Positions 43,901-53,331 are shown, counted from the first letter of the stretch. The stretch is 61,596 nucleotides of DNA from an uncultured Lachnospiraceae bacterium (GCA_910587045.1 CAJULG010000013.1:1-61596), one strand, 5' to 3'. Notes: generated by a model from the sequence alone, not told the origin. Made by a program: numbers and translations.

Positions 43901-44959
43901 ATGAACCGATTTCGTTTACCATACCACATGCTGGTGGAAGAAGGAATATTTACCCGTGTCAATGAAGTGATGTCAGATTGTGTACCAGGCATTGAGAATA
44001 AGAAAGTCATTATCGTAACGGACAGGAACCTGCAGGGCCTCTTTCCGGATACCCTGCAGGAGCTGAGCCGGGACTTTCATAACAGTGAAATCTATCTGGT
44101 AGAGGACGGTTCCTTTGATCAGGCCGTGGATCTGGCAAAATATATCTGTATGAATGATATCACTGTCATTATTGGCTTTGGCGGCGGCATGGTACTGGAT
44201 CTGGCAAAGTATGCAGCCTTTGTAAGCAAATCCATATTCCTGTGTCTTCCGACCACATTAAGTAACGACAGCCTGGCCTCTCCCGTGGCGGTATTAGGAA
44301 CAGAAGGCCTGAAGCGGAAGACCTTCCGCTGTACGATTCCCAGCAGCATTATTGTAGACGTGAACATCATTATGGGAGCGCCGGAAGGACAGCTGCTTGC
44401 CGGGATTGGTGATACGATCAGTAAATATACTGCCTTGAATGACTGGAAGCTGGATGCAGCGGCAACCGGAAATCCCATTGATGACTTTGCCTATATGATT
44501 TCCAAGATGGCATTTAATTCCATATGCTATAACGAAGAAAAGTCTATTAAGAGCAAGAGCTTTATCAAGGTGCTGACACAGGCGCTGGTCATGGGCGGGC
44601 TTGCCATGGAGATTGCAGGCAATTCCAGACCCAGCAGTGGAGCGGAGCATCTGTTCTGCCATTCTCTGGAAGAGAATTTTGCAGAAGAGGTCTATGTGCC
44701 TCATGGAATTGCGGTTGCAATGGGAAGCGTGCCGGCCTGCATGTTTCAGAAGAGGAATATTGAAAAGATTAAGCACATTCTTCATGAATATCATCTGCCT
44801 GTAAAACCGTCTGCCTGGAAGATAACGGAAGATATCTTTATCAAAGCCTGGCAGCAGGCAAAGAATACAAGGCCGGACCGATATACGATTCTGGATACTG
44901 CGGATCTGAGCAGAGATGCATTACGCGAGATTTATGCTATGATGGAAGAAGAATTCTGA
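43901..44959 (+). CDS. sn-Glycerol-1-phosphate dehydrogenase-like protein
   Basis: A 352-residue member of the iron-containing alcohol dehydrogenase-like fold, closest to the G1P dehydrogenase/AraM/EgsA branch. Visible marks: nucleotide loop GFGGGMVLDLAKYAA, substrate/NAD region PTTLSNDSLASPVAV, and metal ligands in GDTISKYTAL (Asp), SSGAEHLFCHSL (His) and PHGIAVAMG (His). The family reduces dihydroxyacetone phosphate to sn-glycerol-1-phosphate with NAD(P)H and a divalent metal (Zn or Ni). AAAAGGAGAACAAT precedes the ATG. A glycerol dehydrogenase role is less likely but not excluded. It stands alone between two signalling cassettes. Confidence 0.82.
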   Translation: MNRFRLPYHMLVEEGIFTRVNEVMSDCVPGIENKKVIIVTDRNLQGLFPDTLQELSRDFHNSEIYLVEDGSFDQAVDLAKYICMNDITVIIGFGGGMVLDLAKYAAFVSKSIFLCLPTTLSNDSLASPVAVLGTEGLKRKTFRCTIPSSIIVDVNIIMGAPEGQLLAGIGDTISKYTALNDWKLDAAATGNPIDDFAYMISKMAFNSICYNEEKSIKSKSFIKVLTQALVMGGLAMEIAGNSRPSSGAEHLFCHSLEENFAEEVYVPHGIAVAMGSVPACMFQKRNIEKIKHILHEYHLPVKPSAWKITEDIFIKAWQQAKNTRPDRYTILDTADLSRDALREIYAMMEEEF

Positions 44960-44971
44960 TCGTGCTATTCG

Positions 44972-44989
44972 GATACATTTTAGATACAT
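44972..44989 (+). promoter_or_regulatory. GATACA direct repeat ahead of the second response regulator
   Basis: GATACATTTTAGATACAT: two GATACA units 11 bases apart, as in PhoB/OmpR-type sites. It is followed after exactly 8 bases by TACCAT (44998-45003), a poor -10. The same box occurs twice before the transporter operon at 48.3 kb, so it is probably the site of the neighbouring regulator. Confidence 0.65.
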
Positions 44990-45063
44990 TTTCGTGCTAC
45001 CATACTGGTGGGAGATCAGGGGGAGAAATAGTATAGATAATACAAAGGGTATGGAGAATTCTT

Positions 45064-45720
45064 ATGATTAAGATACTGATAGTGGAAGATGAGAAGGCAA
45101 TATCGGACTTGATCTGTATGAACCTGACCGACGCAGGCTATCAGTGTACCTGTGCCATGGATGGCATGACTGCCTGCGATCTGTTGGAGGAGCATACCTA
45201 TGATCTGGCGCTGTTGGATATTATGCTGCCGGAGGTGGATGGCTATGAGTTGTTGGAGTATATACGCCCCCTGGAGATTCCTGTTATATTTATTACTGCT
45301 AAGGCGGCTTTGAAGGATCGGGTGAAGGGACTGGAATCAGGTGCAGAGGATTATATTGTAAAGCCCTTTGAGATTGTGGAGTTACTGGCACGGGTTAAGG
45401 TAGTGCTTCGTCGTTATCACAAGCTGGAGGAGGGACAGATCGCATTGTTTGATTTTCACATTGATACAGAGAACCATAAAGTCTGGAGAGGGGAAAAGGA
45501 AATAGAGCTGACACCGAAGGAATATGATTTGTTGTTGCTGTTTGCCAGAAATCAGAATATAACCCTGTTTCGAGATAAGATATACGAATCGGTATGGGGA
45601 ACTGCATTTACAGGGGATACCCGGACATTGGATCTGCATGTACAGCGGCTAAGAAAAAAGCTGGGACTGGATTCCTGTCTAAAGACCATTTATCGTTGCG
45701 GTTATCGGTTAGAGGTATGA
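45064..45720 (+). CDS. OmpR-family response regulator
   Basis: A 218-residue regulator with receiver (IVEDEKAISD, phospho-acceptor in LALLDIMLPEVDGYE near residue 52, Lys in YIVKPFE near 100) and full winged helix (IELTPKEYDLLLLFARNQ, TRTLDLHVQRLRKKL, YRCGYRLEV). It is 5 bases ahead of the kinase gene. The GATACA repeat box before it and two more before the membrane/lipoprotein operon mark an autoregulated regulon. First gene of a ten-kilobase cassette. Confidence 0.93.
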   Translation: MIKILIVEDEKAISDLICMNLTDAGYQCTCAMDGMTACDLLEEHTYDLALLDIMLPEVDGYELLEYIRPLEIPVIFITAKAALKDRVKGLESGAEDYIVKPFEIVELLARVKVVLRRYHKLEEGQIALFDFHIDTENHKVWRGEKEIELTPKEYDLLLLFARNQNITLFRDKIYESVWGTAFTGDTRTLDLHVQRLRKKLGLDSCLKTIYRCGYRLEV

Positions 45721-45724
45721 GTGT

Positions 45725-47182
45725 ATGAGCTTTAAACACAAGGTATTGATTACCAATATTGTATTGATGGCAGTGTGTCTGGGAGTAGTAGGGTTTCTGA
45801 TGATACATAACAGTTACCAGGTGTCTATGGACATGCAGTTGGATCGTGCCATGGAAGAGCATCAGATGATCGTATCTGCAGTGGAATCTGCAGTAGTGGA
45901 TTTGTTAGTAAATGACAGCTTTTATTCCATGGAGCAGATTGGTGAGATTGGCAGTGAAATAGCTGTTTCGGTGGAAGGCACCGGGGCAAAGTTCAGTTTT
46001 TTGGACGGGGAACGAAACTGTATCTATATCAATATGGAACGGTTGGATTTTGACGGAGAATTGTTGAATTATCTGGAACGTGGAAGACGGAATTATATTA
46101 TAGAAGAGCAGGATGGAAATGAAACCCTTACGATAGCAAGCCTGATTCGTGTCAATGACAGTAATATGTATCTGGTGAATCAGAGAGATGTTTCGGATTT
46201 ATATAAACAGAATGAAAAGCAGATCTGGTTCTTTCAGATTACTATGCTTATTGCATTGGTTGTGTGTGCCAGCATTATTTCTATTATCAGTCACTGGTTG
46301 ACAAGACCCATTGAACAATTAAATAATACAGCATCTGTAATTGCATCCGGTGATTATTCTGTACGGACGGAGCTGGTATCCAATGATGAGATTGGAGAAT
46401 TAGCGGAGAAGTTCGACAGCATGGCGGAAGCAATTGAAGGACATGTGCAGGAGTTAAAGGATCATGTAAGACAACAGGAGGATTTTGTTGCCAGCTTTAC
46501 CCATGAGATTAAAACGCCTATGACAGCGATCATCGGTTATGCGGACATGCTTCGTTCCAAGGAACTGGAGAAGGAACAGCAGTTTTTAGCAGCAAATTAT
46601 ATCTTTCATGAAGGAAAGCGATTAGAGAGTATGTCTTTTAAGCTATTTGACTTGATTGCGTTAAAAAGACAGGATATTCTGCCACAGGATATCTATATGC
46701 CGATATTTGGGGAGGAGATACAAGAGAGTGTTCTGCCGGTTTTGGAACGCGCAGCGATTACATTTTCAATGAAATTGGAAGCAGCAATCGTAGAGGGAGA
46801 CCGGGATCTTTTGAAGACGGTTATTATTAATCTGATTGATAATGCAAGAAAAGCATCAAAAGCGGGAGATGAGATTCGGATGCTGGGTGCATGCCTAGAA
46901 GAGACGGAGGATACACGATTCTATGAGATTCAGATACAGGACGACGGTTGTGGCATACCGGAAGAGGAAGTGAATAAAATCTGTGAGGCATTCTATATGG
47001 TTGACAAATCCCGGGCAAGGGAGCAGGGAGGCGCAGGTCTGGGTCTGGCAACTGCTTCTTTGATCATGGAAGTGCATCATGGAAAGCTTCTGATCAAGAG
47101 TATAGTAGGGAAAGGTACAACGATATGTGTCCGGCTTCCGGGAAGGGAGGTAAAGGAAGATGAAGCGCAGATTGAAACATAA
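45725..47182 (+). CDS. Sensor histidine kinase with extracytoplasmic sensor and HAMP
   Basis: A 485-residue kinase: membrane helix at about 8-28, an extracellular sensor of about 130 residues of no recognised family, a second helix at about 168-190, HAMP (RPIEQLNNTASVIASGDYSV), HisKA (SFTHEIKTPMTAIIGYADML, His about 263) and HATPase_c (NLIDNARKAS, DDGCGIPEEEV, GAGLGLATASLIM). It is paired with the regulator immediately upstream. The next gene begins inside its last 23 bases. Confidence 0.92.
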   Translation: MSFKHKVLITNIVLMAVCLGVVGFLMIHNSYQVSMDMQLDRAMEEHQMIVSAVESAVVDLLVNDSFYSMEQIGEIGSEIAVSVEGTGAKFSFLDGERNCIYINMERLDFDGELLNYLERGRRNYIIEEQDGNETLTIASLIRVNDSNMYLVNQRDVSDLYKQNEKQIWFFQITMLIALVVCASIISIISHWLTRPIEQLNNTASVIASGDYSVRTELVSNDEIGELAEKFDSMAEAIEGHVQELKDHVRQQEDFVASFTHEIKTPMTAIIGYADMLRSKELEKEQQFLAANYIFHEGKRLESMSFKLFDLIALKRQDILPQDIYMPIFGEEIQESVLPVLERAAITFSMKLEAAIVEGDRDLLKTVIINLIDNARKASKAGDEIRMLGACLEETEDTRFYEIQIQDDGCGIPEEEVNKICEAFYMVDKSRAREQGGAGLGLATASLIMEVHHGKLLIKSIVGKGTTICVRLPGREVKEDEAQIET

Positions 47183-48146
47183 AGAAAAGCTTTGGTTGGC
47201 ACTGACACTATTGATTGCCATAGGATGTCTGTTGCTTCCCGGAATGATAGTACGTATTCAGGCCGATATGCATCAGAATGTTGTGCGTCAGGCGTCTGCA
47301 TCCTACTATTCTTCGAAGACACAGACTGCAGTGCGCATGACTTTGTATGAGCGAATGAAGTTGATTAGTGGAGAGTGGGAAAGTATCTGGGAAGAGGCAG
47401 ACCAGCAGAAGATGATGAATGTTCGGGAAATGCCACAGGAACTATATCCTTCTGGCTCTGGCAGTCAGGAGGGAGCATTGGAGTTGTCAGGATACTGTTA
47501 TATGGATTATCAGACCGTGTTAGAGCGGGTTGAGACAGACCTTAAGATATTCTATGAAGCGGATCTCTATCCGATTGATCCTGAAAGCACATACAGTAAC
47601 TGGTATCGACCAGATGTGACCTTATATCAATATTCGGATGCAGTTTTTGGTTCCTATGTTTGTTATGTATGGTTGATCGAGCTGGAGTATTATGACGGAT
47701 CTATGAAACATACCATACTGATGGATGATACCACCGGTATGATATTGGCCGCCGGGCTGCAGGGGGAGGATTATTCACTGAATACGAAATGGATACAAAG
47801 TGTAAACGAGATTACAACCTGTCCTGAATCGGTTTTAAATTATTATCGGACGAATCAGGCAATCTGGGATACAGTGGAAATAACAGGTATGAACGCGTAC
47901 TGTCCAGAGTATGACGTCTGGAATACGAAATATGGACTTACGTCCTCTCAGACGGGTATGACCGGAGGTATCAATCAGAAGCAGTATTTATTCAGTGCTT
48001 CTACAGATATTTCCTCCTATGCAAAAGCAGTAGATGAAGTTAAGAATACAGTAAATAATGATAAGTTTATATATTCATTGCAATGGAGTAGTCAGCAATG
48101 TTGGTTCTATCTGACACCGTTTACAATTCGATTGGAACAGGAGTAA
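47160..48146 (+). CDS. Membrane-anchored extracytoplasmic protein of unknown function
   Basis: A 328-residue protein with a Lys/Arg-rich start and one membrane helix (about residues 12-30, LWLALTLLIAIGCLLLPGM), the rest outside the cell. I do not recognise a family. The exterior is rich in Tyr, Ser, Glu and Trp and lacks a cysteine lipobox. GGGAGGTAAAGGAAG precedes the ATG, and it overlaps the kinase gene by 23 bases, so it may modulate kinase sensing. A strong terminator follows, separating the regulator-kinase-anchor unit from the transporter genes. Confidence 0.8.
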   Translation: MKRRLKHKEKLWLALTLLIAIGCLLLPGMIVRIQADMHQNVVRQASASYYSSKTQTAVRMTLYERMKLISGEWESIWEEADQQKMMNVREMPQELYPSGSGSQEGALELSGYCYMDYQTVLERVETDLKIFYEADLYPIDPESTYSNWYRPDVTLYQYSDAVFGSYVCYVWLIELEYYDGSMKHTILMDDTTGMILAAGLQGEDYSLNTKWIQSVNEITTCPESVLNYYRTNQAIWDTVEITGMNAYCPEYDVWNTKYGLTSSQTGMTGGINQKQYLFSASTDISSYAKAVDEVKNTVNNDKFIYSLQWSSQQCWFYLTPFTIRLEQE

Positions 48147-48162
48147 CAGATGAAACGGGATG

Positions 48163-48221
48163 CTTCTCTTTGAAGGACAGCTACAATAGGATGTCTGTCC
48201 GGACAAAGAGAAGCTTTTTTG
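48163..48221 (+). terminator. Strong rho-independent terminator
   Basis: GCTTCTCTTTG (48163-48173) and CAAAGAGAAGC (48205-48215) make an 11-base perfect stem, with GGACAG/CTGTCC continuing inside, followed by six T. It ends the regulator-kinase unit. Confidence 0.92.
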
Positions 48222-48266
48222 ATTCGGACAGGGAGTGGGAAAAGTCATATATACAGAGGTCTTATA

Positions 48267-48328
48267 GATACAATTCTGATACAAATGAATGATAATATAT
48301 GTGTATTACGGATACAATTTTGATACAA
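48267..48328 (+). promoter_or_regulatory. Tandem regulated promoters with two GATACA-repeat boxes
   Basis: Boxes GATACAATTCTGATACAA (48267-48284) and GATACAATTTTGATACAA (48311-48328) start 44 bases apart, on the same face of the helix. Each is followed after exactly 8 bases by a -10-like hexamer: TAATAT at 48293 and TATGAT at 48337. The boxes cover the -35 position, as in PhoB-type activation. They sit between the terminator and the ABC-2-like gene. Confidence 0.75.
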
Positions 48329-48368
48329 GTCAATGATATGATAGGAAAAATGATAAGGAGAGGATACT

Positions 48369-49181
48369 ATGCAGGCATTTCGAATGGATTTGGAACGAGC
48401 TGTTACATCGCTCGGTTTCATACTGGCAGTTGCAGGAATTATAATTGCATTGGCGGCAGGCAGTTTTACTGGCTTGTGGGTAGATATGGAAATGGTAAAG
48501 GAGCAGGGCCTGGAGTTCGGTTATCATTGGCAGATGTTGAAACGAGGATTGCAGAGCGAGGCATTTACATTTGCATTACCCATTTTATGTACATTGGGAT
48601 TTGGAGGCGCTTTTCTGGAGGAAAGGAAAAGTGGATTTTATAAGTTCGCATTGCCCCGGTATGGAAGACGCACATATGTACTGACAAAAGTAATTGTCAA
48701 TGTATTGTCCGGTGGACTGGCAATGTGGATCGGAGTTATGGCTGCAGCCTTGATTTATTGGGCAGTATATGCTCCCATGGAGATTAATATGGAGATAGCC
48801 GGACTGACAGGCAGGGTGTCTGATGTCATGTATGAGGCAACGGGAGTGCTGCATAGCAATATGTTCCTGCTCCTTCTTCAGTGGTCGGCGATGGCATTTC
48901 TAATGGGGGGAACATGGGCAGGCGTCAGTTGTCTCTTTGCCATATTGTACGAAAACCGCTATATGGCATATGGAGCTGCTTTTTTAATCAGTTACCTGTT
49001 GATCATACTGCTGAGTAGATTTTTTGATCATATCTACATATTTAATCCAAGAGAATGGTTCAATCAGAGCCATTATTGGGAAGGGGGAAATCTGGGGGTT
49101 ATGTTGATGTTGGCGGAATGTATGCTGCTTCTGATACTGACGGACTGGATCTTAATGAGCCGGAGGATAGCGCCGGCATAG
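48369..49181 (+). CDS. ABC-2-like membrane protein
   Basis: A 270-residue integral membrane protein with six predicted helices and a cytoplasmic loop EERKSGFYKFALPRYGRRTY that resembles the coupling region of ABC-2 permeases. AAGGAGAGGATACT precedes the ATG. It is the first gene after the tandem GATACA promoters, followed by two lipoproteins, another membrane protein and an ABC ATPase, so it is probably one half of that transporter. Export substrate unknown. Confidence 0.75.
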   Translation: MQAFRMDLERAVTSLGFILAVAGIIIALAAGSFTGLWVDMEMVKEQGLEFGYHWQMLKRGLQSEAFTFALPILCTLGFGGAFLEERKSGFYKFALPRYGRRTYVLTKVIVNVLSGGLAMWIGVMAAALIYWAVYAPMEINMEIAGLTGRVSDVMYEATGVLHSNMFLLLLQWSAMAFLMGGTWAGVSCLFAILYENRYMAYGAAFLISYLLIILLSRFFDHIYIFNPREWFNQSHYWEGGNLGVMLMLAECMLLLILTDWILMSRRIAPA

Positions 49182-49255
49182 ATATGGATACCGGAAATGA
49201 GGAAATGACTGGTGATAGAGGATAATAAATCATGAAAATGAATAGGAGAATAAAT

Positions 49256-50782
49256 ATGAAAACAAAAGGAAAGATGAGAATATCAGGAGTGGCTGTTCTG
49301 TTATTGCTTTTATCTCTGACAGGCACTGCCTGCCTGAAAACCCCGGAGGTGGAATATGTGGGGAATAAAGAAAGTCAAAATTCGTTGATTTCAGACAATA
49401 TGACAGAGGTCGGAGAAACGACGCTTGTGGAACAATTGAGGGCACCAGAGACCATAGAAGGAACCTGTGAGAAGGTCAATAACTATACCTCGATTAAAAT
49501 TGACGCACAGGTAAGGGTGCCGGGAGAAAATGCAGTGCCGGTCTGGCAGGTAGAGCCGATGCTTATGAGCAGTGAGGAGGTGATAGAACGATATGCGAAG
49601 ATCTTATACGATGAGGGCACGATTCGGAATAAAGATATTTCCACACACTATAATATGTCAGAAGAAGCGATTTATGAGCAGATCGAACATTATACTCATG
49701 TGCTGGATACTGTTCCTCTCACAGATACCCCGGAGCCTGTATTTGATGAAAATGGGAAGATGATTGAGATGGATCAACGCTGCAAGGAGGATCTGGAGCA
49801 TGTTATTGAGGATTTGCAACTGGAATTGGAACGGAGAGCGGAGCATCCGGAAACAACGCTTAGTTATGAATTACAGGCGTATTCTGAAGAGAAATCCGGA
49901 CCAGACGGAATACGCTGTGATTATGAATATCAGGCGGCTGCTTTTACAGGTAAACATGACGAAAGGATGTATGATTTAGTCATTTATGATGATGGAGTGA
50001 ATACTGCATTGAGCTTTGAGATGAGTCCCCAGGAAATTATGGAAAATGGTGCTCTATGGGAAGAAATGAGATGGCTCACTCGAGAGGAAAGTGACATTGT
50101 AAAAGAGCAGGTAAATACCTGCCGTTATTCCGAGAAGGAGGCAGTTGCGTTATGCGAAGAATTCCTTTCTGATTTGAAAATTGAAAATATGAATGCAGGC
50201 TATACGAAGGATCTGCATTTGCTTCATAAGGATACTTATGTAGGAAATAAGGGACGTCTGTTATATTTTTATTGGAGTTGTGGAAATATGAGGGATAGAG
50301 TTTCCTCATTAAATGAGTATGATTTGGATGCGATACTTAGTACCTGGAATACAATTCCTCTTTTTAGTGTAGCAGATTTTGAATTTGATGAAGATGGATA
50401 TAAGGAGCTGATGCTAAAGGGAATGGCGGTCTTTTCTGTATCGGATGAAGGAATTATGAGTGCGTGGATTCAGAATCCGGTAGATAATCGACAGCTTCTG
50501 GCAGAGAATGTAAAACTGCTGGAATTTGAACAGATAATGAAGCAGGGAATTGCATATCTGGAATCGTCCTATGGAGATTCCGGAACTCCCAGTATTAGTG
50601 GGCATCGGAATATTGTGATCCGCTCGGTTGAATTGAATTATGCCCGTATGCAGTCACCGGATAAAGAAAATGAATTTATCATGATACCGGTCTGGGATTT
50701 TAACGAATATACGGATGGAAAACCCAGGGTGAGTGTGAATGCCATAGACGGAAGCCTGTTTGATCGGGAGGGCGGATACTGA
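49256..50782 (+). CDS. Putative lipoprotein, DUF6034-like (paralog 1)
   Basis: A 508-residue exported protein. A short basic start and a hydrophobic stretch (LLLLLSLTGTACLKTPEVEY) end in a lipobox-like Cys, so it is likely lipid-anchored outside the membrane. It is acidic throughout and matches what I recall as DUF6034, a family with no known function. The ATG at 49256 has TAGGAGAATAAAT ahead. It is clearly paralogous to the next gene: both share the lipobox region, CEKVNxYTSI, TDTPEPVFD, CRYSEKEAVALCEEFL-type and NAIDGS segments. Probably an accessory or substrate-binding part of the ABC system. Confidence 0.75.
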   Translation: MKTKGKMRISGVAVLLLLLSLTGTACLKTPEVEYVGNKESQNSLISDNMTEVGETTLVEQLRAPETIEGTCEKVNNYTSIKIDAQVRVPGENAVPVWQVEPMLMSSEEVIERYAKILYDEGTIRNKDISTHYNMSEEAIYEQIEHYTHVLDTVPLTDTPEPVFDENGKMIEMDQRCKEDLEHVIEDLQLELERRAEHPETTLSYELQAYSEEKSGPDGIRCDYEYQAAAFTGKHDERMYDLVIYDDGVNTALSFEMSPQEIMENGALWEEMRWLTREESDIVKEQVNTCRYSEKEAVALCEEFLSDLKIENMNAGYTKDLHLLHKDTYVGNKGRLLYFYWSCGNMRDRVSSLNEYDLDAILSTWNTIPLFSVADFEFDEDGYKELMLKGMAVFSVSDEGIMSAWIQNPVDNRQLLAENVKLLEFEQIMKQGIAYLESSYGDSGTPSISGHRNIVIRSVELNYARMQSPDKENEFIMIPVWDFNEYTDGKPRVSVNAIDGSLFDREGGY

Positions 50783-50861
50783 TTCGAACATCCATCGAAA
50801 GCAGAGTGGAGCAGATACAGGAAAACAGAAGAAATGGCGAGAGATAAAAAGGAGAAGGAAT

Positions 50862-52412
50862 ATGGATAGGAGAATAAAAGGAGTTATTAGTTTGTTATTG
50901 ATTCTGTCTCTGGCAGGTACCGCCTGTCTGAAAACACCGGATGTGGAATATGTGACCAATAAAGAAGGACAGAATTTCCTGATATCGGATAATAAGACTA
51001 ATGATGGAGGCGTGTCGATTGCAGAGCAGGTGAATATACCGGAGCGGGCAGAGGGAACCTGTGAGAAGGTAAATGAGTATACCTCGATTGAAATTGATGC
51101 AGTAGTGAAAGTACCGGATCAGACTGCAGTACCGATTTATAGTGTTGTTCCCATGGAGGTATCAGAAGAAAGTCTGAAGAATTATACAGAAAGCCTGTTT
51201 GGAGCAGGGAGATTTCATAATCGTGTCTACAACGGATATGAATATGTGATAACGCGAACCGAGGAAGAAATCTATGAACTGATTGAAACCTATACAAAAT
51301 GGCTGGATTCCGCTGCTATTACGGATACACCGGAGCCTGTGTTTGATGATAATGGCAACATGATTGAGATGAGTGAAGAAGATAAGCAAATGTATCAGGA
51401 TTCTGTAGAAGCTCTGCAAGATGAATTGTTGCGTCTGAAGGAAGATTCGACCTATGGTGATCCGGTCACATATGAGTTTACTCCACAAACGGAGACCTTA
51501 TATCTTATGGATGGTGAAACAGCAGAATATGAATATGAATCTTCCTCATATACAGGAAAATACAATGGAAAGGAATATAATCTGTCAGTTTTTAGAGATG
51601 GAAAAAATACAGAAGTTGATTTTGAACTAAGAAAGGGGACTATTCTGAAAAACGGATATGATATTAATCTGATCGGCTGGCAGGCGGATTATGACAAAGT
51701 CAATGGAAGTATAGCAGAGAAAACGAATTCCTGCCAATACTCTCAGGAGGAGGCAGTTAATTTGTGCAGAGAATTCCTGGCAGGACTGGGAATAGAGAAT
51801 ATGAATGTAGGATATGTAGATGATCTGCATCTGTTGACATGGACGTCTGGAAACGAAACGTATCTGGGCAATAAGGGATATTATTGCTATTTCTATTGGG
51901 CGAATGAGAATATGGGTGATTCCTATGCAGCACAGGAGGATTCCTATCTGGCACAATGGACTGCACAGGATCTAACGCTTCTGCCCTTTCAAACTCAAAC
52001 AGGAGCGCTTGATGATGTAGAAGAAGGGCATCAGTTGGAGATGTACCGGATGATAGCGATTTTTACAGTATTGGATGATGGGATTGTCCGTGCATGGATT
52101 CAGAATCCGGTAGAGAACCGGGAACTGCAGGCAGAGAATGTGAAGCTGCTGGGTTTTGATCAGGTGTTGAAACAGGGAATGGCATATATGGAGACCCTGT
52201 ATGGTGATTCCGGCACCTCTGACCCCGGCGGATATCAGAATATCGTGATCCGGTCAATCGAATTGCACTATGCCCGGATGCAGTCACCAGATAACGAAAA
52301 TGAGTTTACCATGATACCGGTCTGGGATTTTAAGGAATTTGAGGATGGAAGAATCATGCTGAGTATTAATGCTATAGATGGAAGTCGGTTTGACAGGGAA
52401 AGTGGATATTAA
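50862..52412 (+). CDS. Putative lipoprotein, DUF6034-like (paralog 2)
   Basis: A 516-residue lipoprotein, paralog of the preceding gene along its entire length (for example LSLAGTACLKTPDVEYV, CEKVNEYTSI, ITDTPEPVFDDNG, YARMQSPDNENEF and SINAIDGSRFDRESGY). AAAAGGAGAAGGAAT precedes the ATG at 50862; the frame is open from 50760 but that part is not signal-like. The two differ by insertions in the middle, so the duplication is old. Anchored on the outer face of the membrane, probably with the adjacent ABC permeases. Confidence 0.75.
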   Translation: MDRRIKGVISLLLILSLAGTACLKTPDVEYVTNKEGQNFLISDNKTNDGGVSIAEQVNIPERAEGTCEKVNEYTSIEIDAVVKVPDQTAVPIYSVVPMEVSEESLKNYTESLFGAGRFHNRVYNGYEYVITRTEEEIYELIETYTKWLDSAAITDTPEPVFDDNGNMIEMSEEDKQMYQDSVEALQDELLRLKEDSTYGDPVTYEFTPQTETLYLMDGETAEYEYESSSYTGKYNGKEYNLSVFRDGKNTEVDFELRKGTILKNGYDINLIGWQADYDKVNGSIAEKTNSCQYSQEEAVNLCREFLAGLGIENMNVGYVDDLHLLTWTSGNETYLGNKGYYCYFYWANENMGDSYAAQEDSYLAQWTAQDLTLLPFQTQTGALDDVEEGHQLEMYRMIAIFTVLDDGIVRAWIQNPVENRELQAENVKLLGFDQVLKQGMAYMETLYGDSGTSDPGGYQNIVIRSIELHYARMQSPDNENEFTMIPVWDFKEFEDGRIMLSINAIDGSRFDRESGY

Positions 52413-52443
52413 TCAGAGCTTGGTTACATGAAGGAGAAGGAGT

Positions 52444-53331
52444 ATGAAAGAAGCACTTACATTATGCGGGATTAATTATAGTCATTGGCGGGGGAATAAA
52501 CGGATCCTGGTATCCTTTTTGCTGGGTGCGGTCCTTTGCTTTTTGCTGACGGAGAAAATAATGGCATTTGCTGTGGAAAAGGATACCATTCTAATGATAA
52601 TGGAGCCGTTCATCTGGAGCTTTGAGGATGGTCAGTCCATTATGCTCAGCTCCTTAATTCTGATTCTGCTATTTGCGGATATGCCTTTTCTGGATGGTTC
52701 TGTTCCATATTATTTGATACGGATTAATCGTAAACAATGGCTGACCGGACAGTTAATGTATGTAATAAGTGCAACACTTCTCTATCTGACGTACATATTC
52801 GTTATAACTGCTTTGCTATGTATGCGAAGAGCTTTTGCCGGCAATATGTGGAGTGAGACGGCCGCACGCCTGGGTTATACGGAGGCAGGAGAGGTGCTGG
52901 CGGTGCCTGCAGTCATTCATGCCATGGAAATGTCAAGGCCATATAAATGTGTATTGATTATTGTTGGATTAATGCTTGGCTATACGCTGATGTCTGTTCT
53001 GACCATGTTCGTAGTGAATATGTGGAAAGGACAGTTGGTAGCAGTGTTGAGCGTAGCAGGGCTTCACTTGTTCGGAGTGTTGCTAAAACCCAATTGGATT
53101 ACTGCATTATTTAATCTCAATATGGAACAGCAGAAAATTGCTCAGTTTGTTTGCGGCTGGTTGTCTCCCATTCGACAGGCCACCTTCCATTGTCATAATT
53201 TTGGTTATGATTCACTGCCGCGGTTATGGCATTCCTTTGTATTCTTTGGTGTGTTAGTGGTATTCTTGATTGTTCTGTTGTATTGGTCGATACGAAACTA
53301 TAATTTTTACTTTGCAGGCGGGGAGGAATAG
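52444..53331 (+). CDS. ABC-2-like membrane protein
   Basis: A 295-residue membrane protein with about six helices. The loop LDGSVPYYLIRINRKQWLTG has the look of the ABC-2 cytoplasmic coupling helix, similar in position to that of the 48.4-kb membrane protein, so the two may form a heterodimeric permease. GAAGGAGAAGGAGT precedes the ATG. The ATPase starts two bases after its stop, confirming one unit. Confidence 0.78.
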   Translation: MKEALTLCGINYSHWRGNKRILVSFLLGAVLCFLLTEKIMAFAVEKDTILMIMEPFIWSFEDGQSIMLSSLILILLFADMPFLDGSVPYYLIRINRKQWLTGQLMYVISATLLYLTYIFVITALLCMRRAFAGNMWSETAARLGYTEAGEVLAVPAVIHAMEMSRPYKCVLIIVGLMLGYTLMSVLTMFVVNMWKGQLVAVLSVAGLHLFGVLLKPNWITALFNLNMEQQKIAQFVCGWLSPIRQATFHCHNFGYDSLPRLWHSFVFFGVLVVFLIVLLYWSIRNYNFYFAGGEE

